A stretch of DNA of 32,298 nt from positions 1 to 32,298 of the forward strand of contig JAOTYS010000007.1 of the NCBI GenBank assembly GCA_029861795.1, written 5' to 3'. The notes beneath the pieces were generated by a model, which had not been told where the DNA came from, made no database searches, and saw only the letters and a program-made list of their open reading frames with translations. The DNA is from Gammaproteobacteria bacterium (GTDB lineage Bacteria > Pseudomonadota > Gammaproteobacteria > Arenicellales > JAOTYS01). The translations under genes and the position numbers were made by a program. How positions within the stretch are numbered: position 1 is the first letter of the stretch; each line of letters opens with the position of its first letter. Below, piece by piece: positions 9,659-17,595 of the stretch.

Positions 9659-10080
9659 GTTCTTGATAGGTCAGTTTGTGCTATTCGAGAAATGATACAA
9701 AGAAGAGTTGTGCGTAGGTCCGTCGCCCCGCGAGGTCGGCAGAGCCATCGGTGTTACACGTTTGTGAGAGCAGGCACATGTGTTTGTTAGTCTACCAGCG
9801 CTTTGTTATTTGAGAAATTCGCAATTAAAATTGCGTTGTTAAGACCGATTGGGCATGCAGATCTAAACTAAATCTTAGCCCAAAGCTTTTCAAACGCTCG
9901 TATATGGCGACTGTATCGAAGGGCGTTGGCAGTGTAGCCCGTCACTAGCTACCAACCATAGACACCTATTGACCTATAGACCTGGCGGTTCTAGTTGAAT
10001 ACCAACCCTCGAGATTCTGCATCTCCTAAGACCTCCAGTCAGTCCACCGCCGGGGTACGTGCGTGCTGGGAGTCAAACGG
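9659..10080. other. Divergent intergenic region between gcvT and the asparaginase gene
   Basis: This 422-base gap separates two divergent genes and so should contain promoters for both. It is A+T-richer than the genes around it. The only clear element is the inverted repeat at 9820-9835. A stretch near 9957-9985 repeats short CCTATNGA-like units (ACCTATTGACCTATAGACCT), too brief to assign. No conserved ORF, tRNA or recognisable riboswitch core was found. Confidence 0.6.
9820..9835. promoter_or_regulatory. Candidate operator: 7-bp inverted repeat upstream of gcvT
   Basis: CGCAATT and AATTGCG flank a two-base AA spacer (CGCAATTAAAATTGCG), a perfect 7-bp inverted repeat about 160 bases upstream of gcvT. 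On the gcvT strand it is preceded by TTAACA, a good match to a -35 element, with the repeat filling a 17-base spacer, but the hexamer after it is a poor -10 box. A dimeric regulator site is a reasonable reading; which regulator is unknown. Confidence 0.4.
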
Positions 10081-11136
10081 GTGAACGTCGCGCAGCGGTT
10101 GGGGAATCCGGTACTAGTGGAGATTACACGCGCGGACCTGGTGGAAAGTTTCCATAGCGGGGCCGCCGCAGTGGTGCATGCACAAGGACAGTTGCTGGAG
10201 GCCTGGGGTGATGTCCAGCGTCCCATCTATGCTCGTTCCGCAATTAAGCCAATCCAGGCTTTGCCATTAATCGAGACTGGTGCCGCTGATCATTTTAAGC
10301 TGGGCGAGATAGAGATCGCACTGGCTTGTGCCAGCCATTCGGGCGAGCGGCAACATATTGATGCCGTGGCGAACTGGCTTGGCCGCGTGGGCCTGAGCTC
10401 TGATGATCTTGAGTGTGGCAGCCATAGCCCGCTCGACGTAGAAGCCGCGGAGTCACTGATATGCCAAGGTCAATCGCCGTCTGCATTACACAACAACTGT
10501 TCTGGAAAGCATGCTGGTTTCTTGACCACTGCACTGCACTTGGGTGACCCTGTTCGCGGATATGTCCGCGCCGATCATCCAGTACAGTGTCGAGTGAAGG
10601 CGGCGCTCGCGGAGATGACCGACAGCGAGCTGGACAATGCGCCGATGGGGATCGACGGCTGCGGAATTCCAGTGATTGGGTTGTCTCTTTGTGCCATGGC
10701 TCTTGGCATGGCCCGCTTGGGCCGTGCCGAAGTGCTGACGGGCGCACGGGCAGATGCGGCGCAAAAGATTGTGAACGCGATGATTCACGAGCCCTTTATG
10801 GTGGCAGGTACTCATCGAATCTGTACCGATGTAATTCGAGCGACTCGCGGGGATGCGGTGATCAAGACTGGAGCGGAAGGCGTATTTGCTGGAGTATTGC
10901 CCAGACTAGGTGTTGGAGTCGCAGTCAAAATAGATGATGGTAGTTCGGGCGCGGCCGAAGTCGCCATTGTCTCATTGCTGCGCTACCTCAAAGTGTTGGA
11001 TAAGACCGTGGTGGAAATCTTGGCAGAACGGCTAGACCCGGTGGTTCGCAACCATGCCGGGGTTATCGTAGGGAAGCGCCATGCAGCGCGTGGTTGGCTT
11101 GGCCTCGAATCGGCATTGAGCACGGAGTTTTCTTGA
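10081..11136 (+). CDS. L-asparaginase, type II family of rhizobial kind (PF06089-like)
   Basis: Predicted to hydrolyse L-asparagine to aspartate and ammonia. It belongs to the Asparaginase_II family first known from rhizobia, unrelated to E. coli AnsA/AnsB. Recognisable blocks are NPVLVEITRADLVES, RSAIKPIQALPLIETGAAD, the HSGERQHIDAV motif, HNNCSGKHAGFL and DGCGIPVIGLSL. No signal peptide is visible, so it is likely cytoplasmic. I prefer the GTG at 10081, which has GGGAG eight bases upstream and starts just before the conserved NPVLVE; a GTG at 10063 is the alternative. It is divergent from gcvT and convergent with the dapF-like gene. Its product ammonia and aspartate fit the amino-acid catabolic theme. 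Confidence 0.88.
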   Translation: MNVAQRLGNPVLVEITRADLVESFHSGAAAVVHAQGQLLEAWGDVQRPIYARSAIKPIQALPLIETGAADHFKLGEIEIALACASHSGERQHIDAVANWLGRVGLSSDDLECGSHSPLDVEAAESLICQGQSPSALHNNCSGKHAGFLTTALHLGDPVRGYVRADHPVQCRVKAALAEMTDSELDNAPMGIDGCGIPVIGLSLCAMALGMARLGRAEVLTGARADAAQKIVNAMIHEPFMVAGTHRICTDVIRATRGDAVIKTGAEGVFAGVLPRLGVGVAVKIDDGSSGAAEVAIVSLLRYLKVLDKTVVEILAERLDPVVRNHAGVIVGKRHAARGWLGLESALSTEFS

Positions 11137-11140
11137 AATC

Positions 11141-11179
11141 TGCTGAACTCAGCACGGATGATTTAACTGCCAAATCATC
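11141..11179. other. Two small stem-loops after the asparaginase gene
   Basis: Just past the asparaginase stop, TGCTG/CAGCA (11141-11154, four-base loop AACT) is followed by a perfect 8-bp stem GATGATTT/AAATCATC (11157-11179, loop AACTGCC). They lie between convergent genes and may act as a weak bidirectional 3' end, but neither strand shows a T-run. The remaining 118 bases up to the dapF-like stop hold nothing I can support. Confidence 0.4.
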
Positions 11180-11297
11180 TAAGGCGGTGGAGACGCACGT
11201 GTGATGGCGCTCACTGCTGAATTCTTCGACGCTGTGGAGAAACTTCGGGTGTCCGGTATGGGCACTGAGAACGTCGGTCTGCTCCTGATGACGGGCA

Positions 11298-12152
11298 CTA
11301 TCCATTGTTGTCGAGCCACTCCTGAGTAAGTCGACAATCCGCAATTCTTGTCGCCGAACCCGCAATCGTAACGTCGAATTCTGGACTGAGTTGCACTGCG
11401 AGCGCCCCGCCGGGCATGTGAACATTGACCCTAGGCCCGCACAGTCCGAGCCGGTGGGCCACCGCCGCCGCTGCACAACTACTGGTGCCTGAAGCCAGGG
11501 TATAGCCTGCACCACGCTCCCAAATTTCGATACGGATATTAGTTGCATCAATAGTTTGAAGGAACTGCACGTTCGTGCGATTGGGAAATCGAGGATCAGT
11601 CTCGAGCTGTGGACCAAGGATTTTTGCTTCCATCTCGTCGATGACTGGAGAAGTGACGATGCAATGGGGATTGCCGATGGTGACCGCGCAATATTCCAAT
11701 GTTCGTCCGTTGACTTCGATGCGCTCGCCGATGACCTCCCGAGGATGGCCGGCGACCGGGATGTCATTGCTGTGGAAACTCACACGACCCATCTCGACTG
11801 TAACTAGATTTTGCGCTTGGTTGACCTGGCATCTCACAACCCCGCCATGGGTGACCACGTCGAACGGTGCATCGGATACTAGCTTGCGGTCCCGGAGATA
11901 CTTCGCATAGATGCGCAAGCCGTTACCGCTTTTTTCCGCCTCGCTTCCATCGGGGTTTATGATTTTTAAGTGAAAACTCTTTTGCAGTTTCTCAGAGTGG
12001 TGAACCAGAACGCCGTCGGCACCGATTCCTTTGTGGCGGTTACAAATCGCTCGCACCGCTGACGCAGTGAGGCGATCGCCCCACTTCTTTTCCTCGACTA
12101 TCAGATAGTCATTGCCGAGAGCGTGATACTTGGTTAGCTCCATTTTCCGCAT
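11298..12152 (-). CDS. Diaminopimelate epimerase-family protein with both catalytic cysteines replaced by serine
   Basis: The overall sequence is clearly DapF-like: YHALGNDYLIV at the N-terminus, GIGADGVLV, INPDGSEAEKSGNG, GNPHCIV, RTNVQFLQ and WERGAGYTL. In true DapF, two cysteines act as general acid and base within CGNG and ACGTGACA-type motifs. Here both positions are serine: S75 in KSGNGLR (AGC codon, 11930-11928) and S221 in LASGTSSCA (TCA codon, 11492-11490). The substrate-binding surroundings are retained, so it is not a decayed gene. The ATG at 12152 overlaps the TGA of the acetyltransferase gene by one base (TGATG), implying coupling; ATG 12143 is an alternative. I infer a DapF-superfamily isomerase or another enzyme with a changed mechanism or substrate, and would not assume a role in lysine synthesis. 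Confidence 0.8.
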   Translation of the reverse strand: MRKMELTKYHALGNDYLIVEEKKWGDRLTASAVRAICNRHKGIGADGVLVHHSEKLQKSFHLKIINPDGSEAEKSGNGLRIYAKYLRDRKLVSDAPFDVVTHGGVVRCQVNQAQNLVTVEMGRVSFHSNDIPVAGHPREVIGERIEVNGRTLEYCAVTIGNPHCIVTSPVIDEMEAKILGPQLETDPRFPNRTNVQFLQTIDATNIRIEIWERGAGYTLASGTSSCAAAAVAHRLGLCGPRVNVHMPGGALAVQLSPEFDVTIAGSATRIADCRLTQEWLDNNG

Positions 12153-12577
12153 CAATCATGGACCAGAAGTTTGCCCATGCTGACGCGTTCCTCAATGGTA
12201 TAACCCATAGACTGATAAAATTTCACAGCTTGTTCACTACGGGCGCGAACCTGAAGGTTGAGTTTGGGACAATCGACATGGACGAGGTCGCGCTCAACAC
12301 GGCGCATGAGTAGAGTGCCGATACCCTGCCTGCGGTGCCGCGGACTAACCGCGAGGTAGTACACCCAGCCACGGTGACCATCGAAACCCGCCATCGCCGT
12401 GCCCGCGAGGTCCCTTTCTATTGTGGCGACGACGAACAGCTGCGGCTGCACCTTGAGTTTGTGCTTGATGTCGGTCTGCGGGTGATTCCAGGCGGGCATG
12501 TCGTCAAAGACTTGAGACCACAATGCAACCACTGACTCCTCGTCGGTGTCCGCATAGGGCCTAATCTCCACGCGCAC
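12152..12577 (-). CDS. GNAT-family N-acetyltransferase (YpeA-like)
   Basis: Acetyl-CoA-dependent acetyltransferase of 141 residues resembling E. coli YpeA throughout its length: IRPYADTDEESVVALW near the start, the central GTAMAGFDGHRGWVYYLAV block, the acetyl-CoA-binding loop RHRRQGIGTLL, and KFYQSMGYTIEERVSMGKLL near the C-terminus. The substrate of YpeA itself is unknown, so none is proposed here. The start is a GTG at 12577, three bases after the threonine aldolase stop; a second GTG two codons on is possible. The stop overlaps the start of the dapF-like gene. The three genes are thus one transcription unit, suggesting that the acetyl acceptor may be an amino acid or small amine. Confidence 0.85.
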   Translation of the reverse strand: MRVEIRPYADTDEESVVALWSQVFDDMPAWNHPQTDIKHKLKVQPQLFVVATIERDLAGTAMAGFDGHRGWVYYLAVSPRHRRQGIGTLLMRRVERDLVHVDCPKLNLQVRARSEQAVKFYQSMGYTIEERVSMGKLLVHD

Positions 12578-12580
12578 TCG

Positions 12581-13600
12581 TTAGTGCCTCGAGTAGAATC
12601 GCCGGATCACCTCTACTACTCGATCTACATCCTGGGGACTGACATCCAAATGAGTAACTAGACGGGTGGGATGCCCTACGCTGACGAGGATCCCCTCGGT
12701 TTCTAAGTGCCGCTGCAGGCAAGTGAGATCTCGATCATTCACCGAGGCGAATACCATGTTGGTTTGAACGGCGTCTGGATCCACCTCAATTCGTTCGATC
12801 TCGGCAAGTCCCAAAGCGAGTCGTCTGGCATTAGCATGGTCCTCGGCGAGTCGCTCTACGTGCTGAGTCAGGGCGATCTTGCCGGCGGCCGCCAGGATGC
12901 CGGCTTGACGCATGCCGCCTCCCAATACCTTGCGCCAGCGCCGTGCCTTTTTGATCAGCTTGGCGCTACCACACAGCAACGATCCGACGGGCGCGCCTAA
13001 CCCCTTGGACAGACAAAACGAAACACTGTCGAAATGCTCAGCAATGTTCCGTACCGGTACCTGTTGAGCGACGGCTGCGTTGAATATACGTGCGCCATCG
13101 AGGTGTAGGGCGAGTCCGTGGGCCTTGGCGAATTGCTCTGCATCTTTTAGGTACTGCGGAGACAGCACTTTGCCTGCCTGAGTGTTCTCTAGGCACAGCA
13201 AGCGGGTGCGTGCAAAATGAAAATCATCAGGTTTAATTGCTGCGGCCACCTGCTCGAGGTTAAGGCTGCCGTCGCTTTCGAACTCCAGCGGTTGCGGCTG
13301 GATACTGCCTAGGACGGCCGCACCGCCACCCTCGTACTTATAAGTATGCGCTTGCTGTCCAACGATATACTCATCGCCCCTTTCACAATGGCCGAGTAAC
13401 CCCAATAGATTGCCCTGGGTGCCGCTGGCCACGAATAGAGCTGCTTCCTTTCCCAACATTTCGGCTGCCAAGGATTCGATCTCGTTGACTGTTGGGTCTT
13501 CGCCATAGACATCGTCGCCCACTACCGCTTCGGCCATGGCCGCGCGCATTGCTGCAGTCGGTTGGGTGACGGTATCGCTGCGCAGATCGATAATATTCAT
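12581..13600 (-). CDS. ltaE: Low-specificity L-threonine aldolase
   Basis: PLP enzyme that splits threonine (and allo-threonine) to glycine and acetaldehyde. Motifs follow the LtaE family: [19 protein letters not shown] at the N-terminus, [36 protein letters not shown] and the cofactor lysine K199 in [17 protein letters not shown]. coli LtaE is similar in length and places its lysine near 197. I start at ATG 13600 (MNIIDLRSD), giving 339 residues; an upstream TTG at 13624 adds eight non-conserved residues, and neither has a strong ribosome site. It leads a compact operon with the GNAT and dapF-like genes and duplicates the threonine-to-glycine function of the nearby kbl-tdh pair. Confidence 0.94.
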   Translation of the reverse strand: MNIIDLRSDTVTQPTAAMRAAMAEAVVGDDVYGEDPTVNEIESLAAEMLGKEAALFVASGTQGNLLGLLGHCERGDEYIVGQQAHTYKYEGGGAAVLGSIQPQPLEFESDGSLNLEQVAAAIKPDDFHFARTRLLCLENTQAGKVLSPQYLKDAEQFAKAHGLALHLDGARIFNAAVAQQVPVRNIAEHFDSVSFCLSKGLGAPVGSLLCGSAKLIKKARRWRKVLGGGMRQAGILAAAGKIALTQHVERLAEDHANARRLALGLAEIERIEVDPDAVQTNMVFASVNDRDLTCLQRHLETEGILVSVGHPTRLVTHLDVSPQDVDRVVEVIRRFYSRH

Positions 13601-13727
13601 CGCTGTTCTTAAATCACCGCTCAAAAGGAGTAGCTTTTCAACGAGGCTTCTCGTGTGTCTGCTTTAAATTTATCAACCAGACATCAGGAGTATTTGAGTA
13701 GATTGATCAGTCTATGCGATTACACAC

Positions 13728-15068
13728 TCAAACCCACGGGCTATGGGTGGTGCCGGAACCAAAGGAGGTGCCTTTTTCATAGCGGTTGAATGCAAAGGGC
13801 TTGAGTTCACCTACATCGTTACCGGACACCAAGTGTCGTGCCACCAGTTTCCCTATGCCAGTCATCTTAAACCCGTGGTTGGAGTCGGCAATCATGTAGA
13901 CGTTAGGCATGATCCAATCGATTATGGGGATGTTGTCCGGTGTAAAGGCGCCAATCCCGCCATTGCGGCGGTCCTTAAAATTCGGCCGGATACCTTCGAA
14001 GCGTTTCATGAACATGCCCATGCAAGCGGTAATATAGTCCGCAAATTGCGACTCCGCTTGATACTTATCATTGGCGTGACCATAGGGTTCTATCGTGGCT
14101 TCCGGTCCGATCATTACCGGCATGGCGCCGCCCTGGATACCCGGGAGTTCCATTCGCTCCGTGCCGTTTTTCCAGTATACGTAGACATTGTCTTTGAGCT
14201 CTGTTCCGGTCTGTGGGTCGTTAACCGGCGTATTCATCAATTCAACATGAAGTATGGGAGGGTTACGGTTGTCCGCAGAGTAATACGGACCGTCGTAATA
14301 GATTTCTCCTTCCTCCAAACGCCAATAAGTCCACATATCCTTGTCCACGACAAATGAGCCATCACCATACTTTACGTCGATCTTCATCGGCTTTTGTAGC
14401 ATCTGCCAATGTTGTGGCGTCCATGCGCCCAAGCCTAGCACCACAACATCGCATTTGATCTCGCCTTTGTTGGTGCGAACCGTGCTGACCTGTCCATTGG
14501 TGATGTCATAGCCTTGTACTTCGACACCATTACAGATGCTAACTCCGTGGCGTCTGCACATTTGCGCTAATCCATGCACGGCTTGGGCGGTGCCGGCATA
14601 ACCGCTCGGTTTTTCGTGCAGCACGACATCGATGCCGTGATGCTTAAAGTCTGGCCAGATAGTAGATAAGTGAGCGCGTGCGTCTTGACCCACGTAAAGA
14701 TCTGAACAATACCCGACGTTATTCTGGCTTTTGTGGACACGTTCATAATCCGTAATCTGGTTTTCTTCACCACAAGACACGTATCCTACCTGTTGAAAGC
14801 CAAAGGCGACCGGATCGTAGTTCCAGACATCGACAGAATGGCGCAGAATGGCGTGCAGCGGTTCTGTCATATAGAAGTTTCGTACACATCCGCAGGCAAT
14901 GCCCGTCGCGCCGGCGCCGGGCATTGCCTTGTCCAGCAACAACACATCTTTGCCCGAGCCTTTCCCCTGGGCTTCTAAATACATTGCAAGGTGCCAGGAG
15001 GTACTTAAACCATGCACGCCGGCGCCAACGACAACGTAGGTGGCGGAATTTGGCACTTTGCCGTTCAT
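13728..15068 (-). CDS. FAD-dependent amine/amino-acid oxidoreductase (DAO family, sarcosine oxidase-like)
   Basis: Flavoprotein of the D-amino-acid oxidase fold, 446 residues. The N-terminal Rossmann motif VVVGAGVHGLSTSWHLA and the linked LLLDKAMPGAGATGIACG region bind FAD; the C-terminal block DNIPIIDWIMPNVYMIADSN then HGFKMTGIGKLVARHLVSG is the family's second FAD-contacting segment. Members oxidise the C-N bond of sarcosine, dimethylglycine, glycine or related amines. The ATG at 15068 has GAGGA seven bases upstream. It has no visible signal peptide. It lies between tdh and ltaE among glycine-forming and glycine-using genes, so an N-methylglycine substrate is attractive, but the sequence does not decide this. 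No heterotetrameric sarcosine oxidase partners (alpha, gamma, delta) are nearby. Confidence 0.82.
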   Translation of the reverse strand: MNGKVPNSATYVVVGAGVHGLSTSWHLAMYLEAQGKGSGKDVLLLDKAMPGAGATGIACGCVRNFYMTEPLHAILRHSVDVWNYDPVAFGFQQVGYVSCGEENQITDYERVHKSQNNVGYCSDLYVGQDARAHLSTIWPDFKHHGIDVVLHEKPSGYAGTAQAVHGLAQMCRRHGVSICNGVEVQGYDITNGQVSTVRTNKGEIKCDVVVLGLGAWTPQHWQMLQKPMKIDVKYGDGSFVVDKDMWTYWRLEEGEIYYDGPYYSADNRNPPILHVELMNTPVNDPQTGTELKDNVYVYWKNGTERMELPGIQGGAMPVMIGPEATIEPYGHANDKYQAESQFADYITACMGMFMKRFEGIRPNFKDRRNGGIGAFTPDNIPIIDWIMPNVYMIADSNHGFKMTGIGKLVARHLVSGNDVGELKPFAFNRYEKGTSFGSGTTHSPWV

Positions 15069-15181
15069 TTCATAGTCCTCGGCCTATCAATATGGTGTGT
15101 CAGCAATCGTTTTACCCCTTCCCGCGTATGGCTTCCTTGGTTTCTAGGTGTCTTACGCGATGCTGGAACAGATCACTTCAG

Positions 15182-15245
15182 ATCCAGTCCAGCACTTGGT
15201 CTTGCACGATCTCGGAGTAGATTGGCCTCAAATCCAGTCCAGCAC
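15182..15245. repeat. 14-bp direct repeat copying the 3' end of tdh
   Basis: ATCCAGTCCAGCAC occurs at 15182-15195 and again at 15232-15245; the second copy encodes the C-terminal VLDWI of Tdh and the first lies about 33 bases beyond the tdh stop, in the spacer before the FAD oxidoreductase gene. It looks like a small tail duplication or the remnant of a longer reading frame. No transposon ends flank it. Confidence 0.5.
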
Positions 15246-16253
15246 CACTTTCCCAGAGTTCCCGGAGCGCATGATATCGAATCCAGCTTGGAATTCGTCC
15301 TTTACGAATTCATGAGTGAGCACCGGACCTAGGTCCAGTCCACCCTGCAGCAAAGCGGTCATTTTGTACCAGGTCTCAAACATTTCGCGTCCGTAGATGC
15401 CTTTGATCAGTAAACCCTTAAAAATGATTTGGTTCCAGTCAACCGCAGTTTCAGCCGGGGGGATGCCGAGCAAGGCAACCTTGCCGCCGTGATTCATCAC
15501 TTTTAGCAGATCGCGAAATGCGTCTGGATTCCCGGACATTTCTAGTCCCACATCGAATCCTTCCCGCATACCTAGTTCTTCCATGACATCTTCTAAGTTC
15601 TCGCGGGTGACATTGACCGCGCGGGTCGCGTGCATTCGGCGCACCAGATCCAACCGATAGTCGTTGATATCTGTCACCACTACAAACCGCGCACCAACGT
15701 GACGCGCAACTGCGGCAGCCATCGTCCCAATGGGCCCGGCACCGGTAATCAGCACGTCTTCGCCAACCAGATCAAACGACAGTGCGGTGTGCACCGCATT
15801 GCCAAATGGATCCAGGATCGCAGCGACATTGTCATCCACATCGTCCGGCAATGGGAAGGCGTTTGCTGCGGGCAGAGACAAGTACTCTGCAAAACTCCCC
15901 GGTCGACTGACGCCGACACCGACCGTGTTACGGCACAGATGGCGCTTACCAGCACGACAGTTACGGCAGTGTCCACAAGTTATGTGTCCTTCCCCCGACA
16001 CACGCTGACCGATCTTAAAGCCACTCACCTCGCTACCTATCTCGGCAATCTCACCCATGAATTCATGCCCGATAGTCATTGGAACCGGAATGGTCTTTTG
16101 CGACCATTCGTCCCAGTTGTAGATGTGAATATCAGTGCCGCAGATCGCAGTCTTACGCACTTTGATTAATACATCGTTATGACCGATGCGGGGCTCGTCC
16201 ACATCTTCCATCCAGATGCCGGGTTCTCGTTTAGCCTTGAGCAGGGCTTTCAT
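15228..16253 (-). CDS. tdh: L-threonine 3-dehydrogenase
   Basis: Zinc-dependent, NAD-linked medium-chain dehydrogenase that oxidises threonine to 2-amino-3-ketobutyrate. It has 341 residues, the same as E. coli Tdh. Catalytic zinc ligands and proton relay are visible as C38 in [17 protein letters not shown] and H63-E64 in IGHEFMGE; the structural zinc lobe is [15 protein letters not shown]; the NAD fold is [18 protein letters not shown]. It follows kbl after 24 bases, so the unstable product can be passed directly to Kbl. The ATG at 16253 has only a weak ribosome site, consistent with coupling to kbl. The final codons are echoed by a short repeat downstream of the stop. Confidence 0.96.
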   Translation of the reverse strand: MKALLKAKREPGIWMEDVDEPRIGHNDVLIKVRKTAICGTDIHIYNWDEWSQKTIPVPMTIGHEFMGEIAEIGSEVSGFKIGQRVSGEGHITCGHCRNCRAGKRHLCRNTVGVGVSRPGSFAEYLSLPAANAFPLPDDVDDNVAAILDPFGNAVHTALSFDLVGEDVLITGAGPIGTMAAAVARHVGARFVVVTDINDYRLDLVRRMHATRAVNVTRENLEDVMEELGMREGFDVGLEMSGNPDAFRDLLKVMNHGGKVALLGIPPAETAVDWNQIIFKGLLIKGIYGREMFETWYKMTALLQGGLDLGPVLTHEFVKDEFQAGFDIMRSGNSGKVVLDWI

Positions 16254-16277
16254 CTGTGAACTCTGGTTGACTATTCA

Positions 16278-17480
16278 TCAGCTTATCACGTTAAGCTCCC
16301 GCCCCACTTTGGCAAAGGCATCCAGGGCGCTCTCCAAATGATGCTGTTCATGGGCGGCGGACATCTGAGTGCGGATCCTCGCCTGGTCTTTAGGCACCAC
16401 TGGATAAGAAAATCCGATCACATAAATTCCTTCATCTAGCAATCGCCCTGCCATTTGTTGCGCCAGCTCAGCATCACCCAACATCACCGGAATGATGGGA
16501 TGCTCTCCCGATGTGAGGGTAAATCCAAGCTTGGTTAACCCATCGCGAAAATATCCCGCATTGTGATGAAGACGTGTGCGCAGATCACCAGTCGATCCAA
16601 GTAATTCCAGCACTTTTAGCGAGGTGGCGGCTATCACTGGCGCCAAGGAATTGGAAAACAAATAAGGTCGTGATCGTTGGCGTAACCAAGTGACAATCTC
16701 TTTGCGCCCGGAAGTATACCCCCCCGACGCGCCACCTAAGGCTTTGCCCAAAGTGCCAGTGATGATATCGACACGACCTTCCACCCCACAATGCTCGGGT
16801 GTGCCACGTCCGTTGGCACCCATGAATCCCACTGCATGGGAGTCATCCACCATTACCATGGCGTTATACCGTTCCGCCAAATCACAAATGGCTGCGAGAT
16901 TGGCAGCCACGCCATCCATGGAGAACACCCCGTCGGTGACGATCAGGCGAAACCTGGCTTCACCCGTTTGTTGCAGGCGTTGTTCTAGCTCCTGCATATC
17001 ATTGTTTGCGTATCGATGCCGCTGCGCCTTGCATAGCCGGATTCCATCAATGATGCTCGCATGGTTAAGCGCGTCACTGATCACTGCGTCGCGCTCGTCC
17101 AGCAAGGTTTCAAAGAGGCCGGTATTGGCATCGAAGCAAGACGAGTACAAGATGCTATCTTCGGTGCCGAGGAATTCACTAAGTCTCTGCTCTAACAACT
17201 TGTGCGCCGATTGCGTCCCGCATATGAATCGCACCGACGACATGCCGAATCCGTATCGATCCAGTGCCTGCTTTGCGGCCGCAATGAGCTCAGGGTGGTT
17301 AGCCAAACCAAGGTAATTGTTGGCACAGAAGTTGATGACCTCTAGTGTTGAGCCGCGTTCACCTTCAACCGCAATGAGTGCCTGCTGTGGCGACGCAATG
17401 ACTCGCTCTTCTTTGTACAGTCCTGCCTTGTGCAGCGCCTCGGTCTCTTGGCGCAAATAATCTAAGAAACCCGTATCCAT
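16278..17480 (-). CDS. kbl: Glycine C-acetyltransferase (2-amino-3-ketobutyrate CoA ligase)
   Basis: PLP alpha-oxoamine synthase-family enzyme that uses CoA to cleave 2-amino-3-ketobutyrate to glycine and acetyl-CoA. With the ATG at 17480 ([20 protein letters not shown]) it has 400 residues against 398 in E. coli; the frame stays open a further 46 codons upstream but that extension is not family-like and would overlap the divergent gene. The cofactor lysine is K246 in [15 protein letters not shown], and the [30 protein letters not shown] and [11 protein letters not shown] blocks are typical. It heads the kbl-tdh pair; together they take threonine to glycine plus acetyl-CoA and feed the gcv system. 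Confidence 0.96.
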   Translation of the reverse strand: MDTGFLDYLRQETEALHKAGLYKEERVIASPQQALIAVEGERGSTLEVINFCANNYLGLANHPELIAAAKQALDRYGFGMSSVRFICGTQSAHKLLEQRLSEFLGTEDSILYSSCFDANTGLFETLLDERDAVISDALNHASIIDGIRLCKAQRHRYANNDMQELEQRLQQTGEARFRLIVTDGVFSMDGVAANLAAICDLAERYNAMVMVDDSHAVGFMGANGRGTPEHCGVEGRVDIITGTLGKALGGASGGYTSGRKEIVTWLRQRSRPYLFSNSLAPVIAATSLKVLELLGSTGDLRTRLHHNAGYFRDGLTKLGFTLTSGEHPIIPVMLGDAELAQQMAGRLLDEGIYVIGFSYPVVPKDQARIRTQMSAAHEQHHLESALDAFAKVGRELNVIS

Positions 17481-17595
17481 TCTAATGTTGAGTCTCGGCG
17501 TAGTCCGACAATGTGATTCTATGCTAGTTTGCGCCCGTCTCGTATTTGTCTGGACAAACTGCCTGAAGTAAAGGCTCAATGTGGAAGTAGTTGCC

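Noticed and set aside
9659..10062. Glycine riboswitch upstream of gcvT
   Set aside because: Neither strand shows the conserved GCCGAAGG-like core or the paired aptamer layout; only an unrelated inverted repeat was found.
10587..10937. Plus-strand ORF inside the asparaginase gene
   Set aside because: It is a frame-shifted shadow of a gene with clear family motifs.
11201..11335. Short plus-strand ORF (about 44 codons) in the gap after the asparaginase gene
   Set aside because: It runs into the antisense of the dapF-like 3' end, has no recognisable similarity and only a distant ribosome-like site, so chance is the simpler explanation.
13743..14357. 204-codon plus-strand ORF opposite the FAD oxidoreductase
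   Set aside because: It is antisense to a well-supported flavoprotein and shows no domain pattern of its own.
16690..17316. 208-codon plus-strand ORF opposite kbl
   Set aside because: It is antisense to a conserved PLP enzyme; the open frame reflects codon composition.
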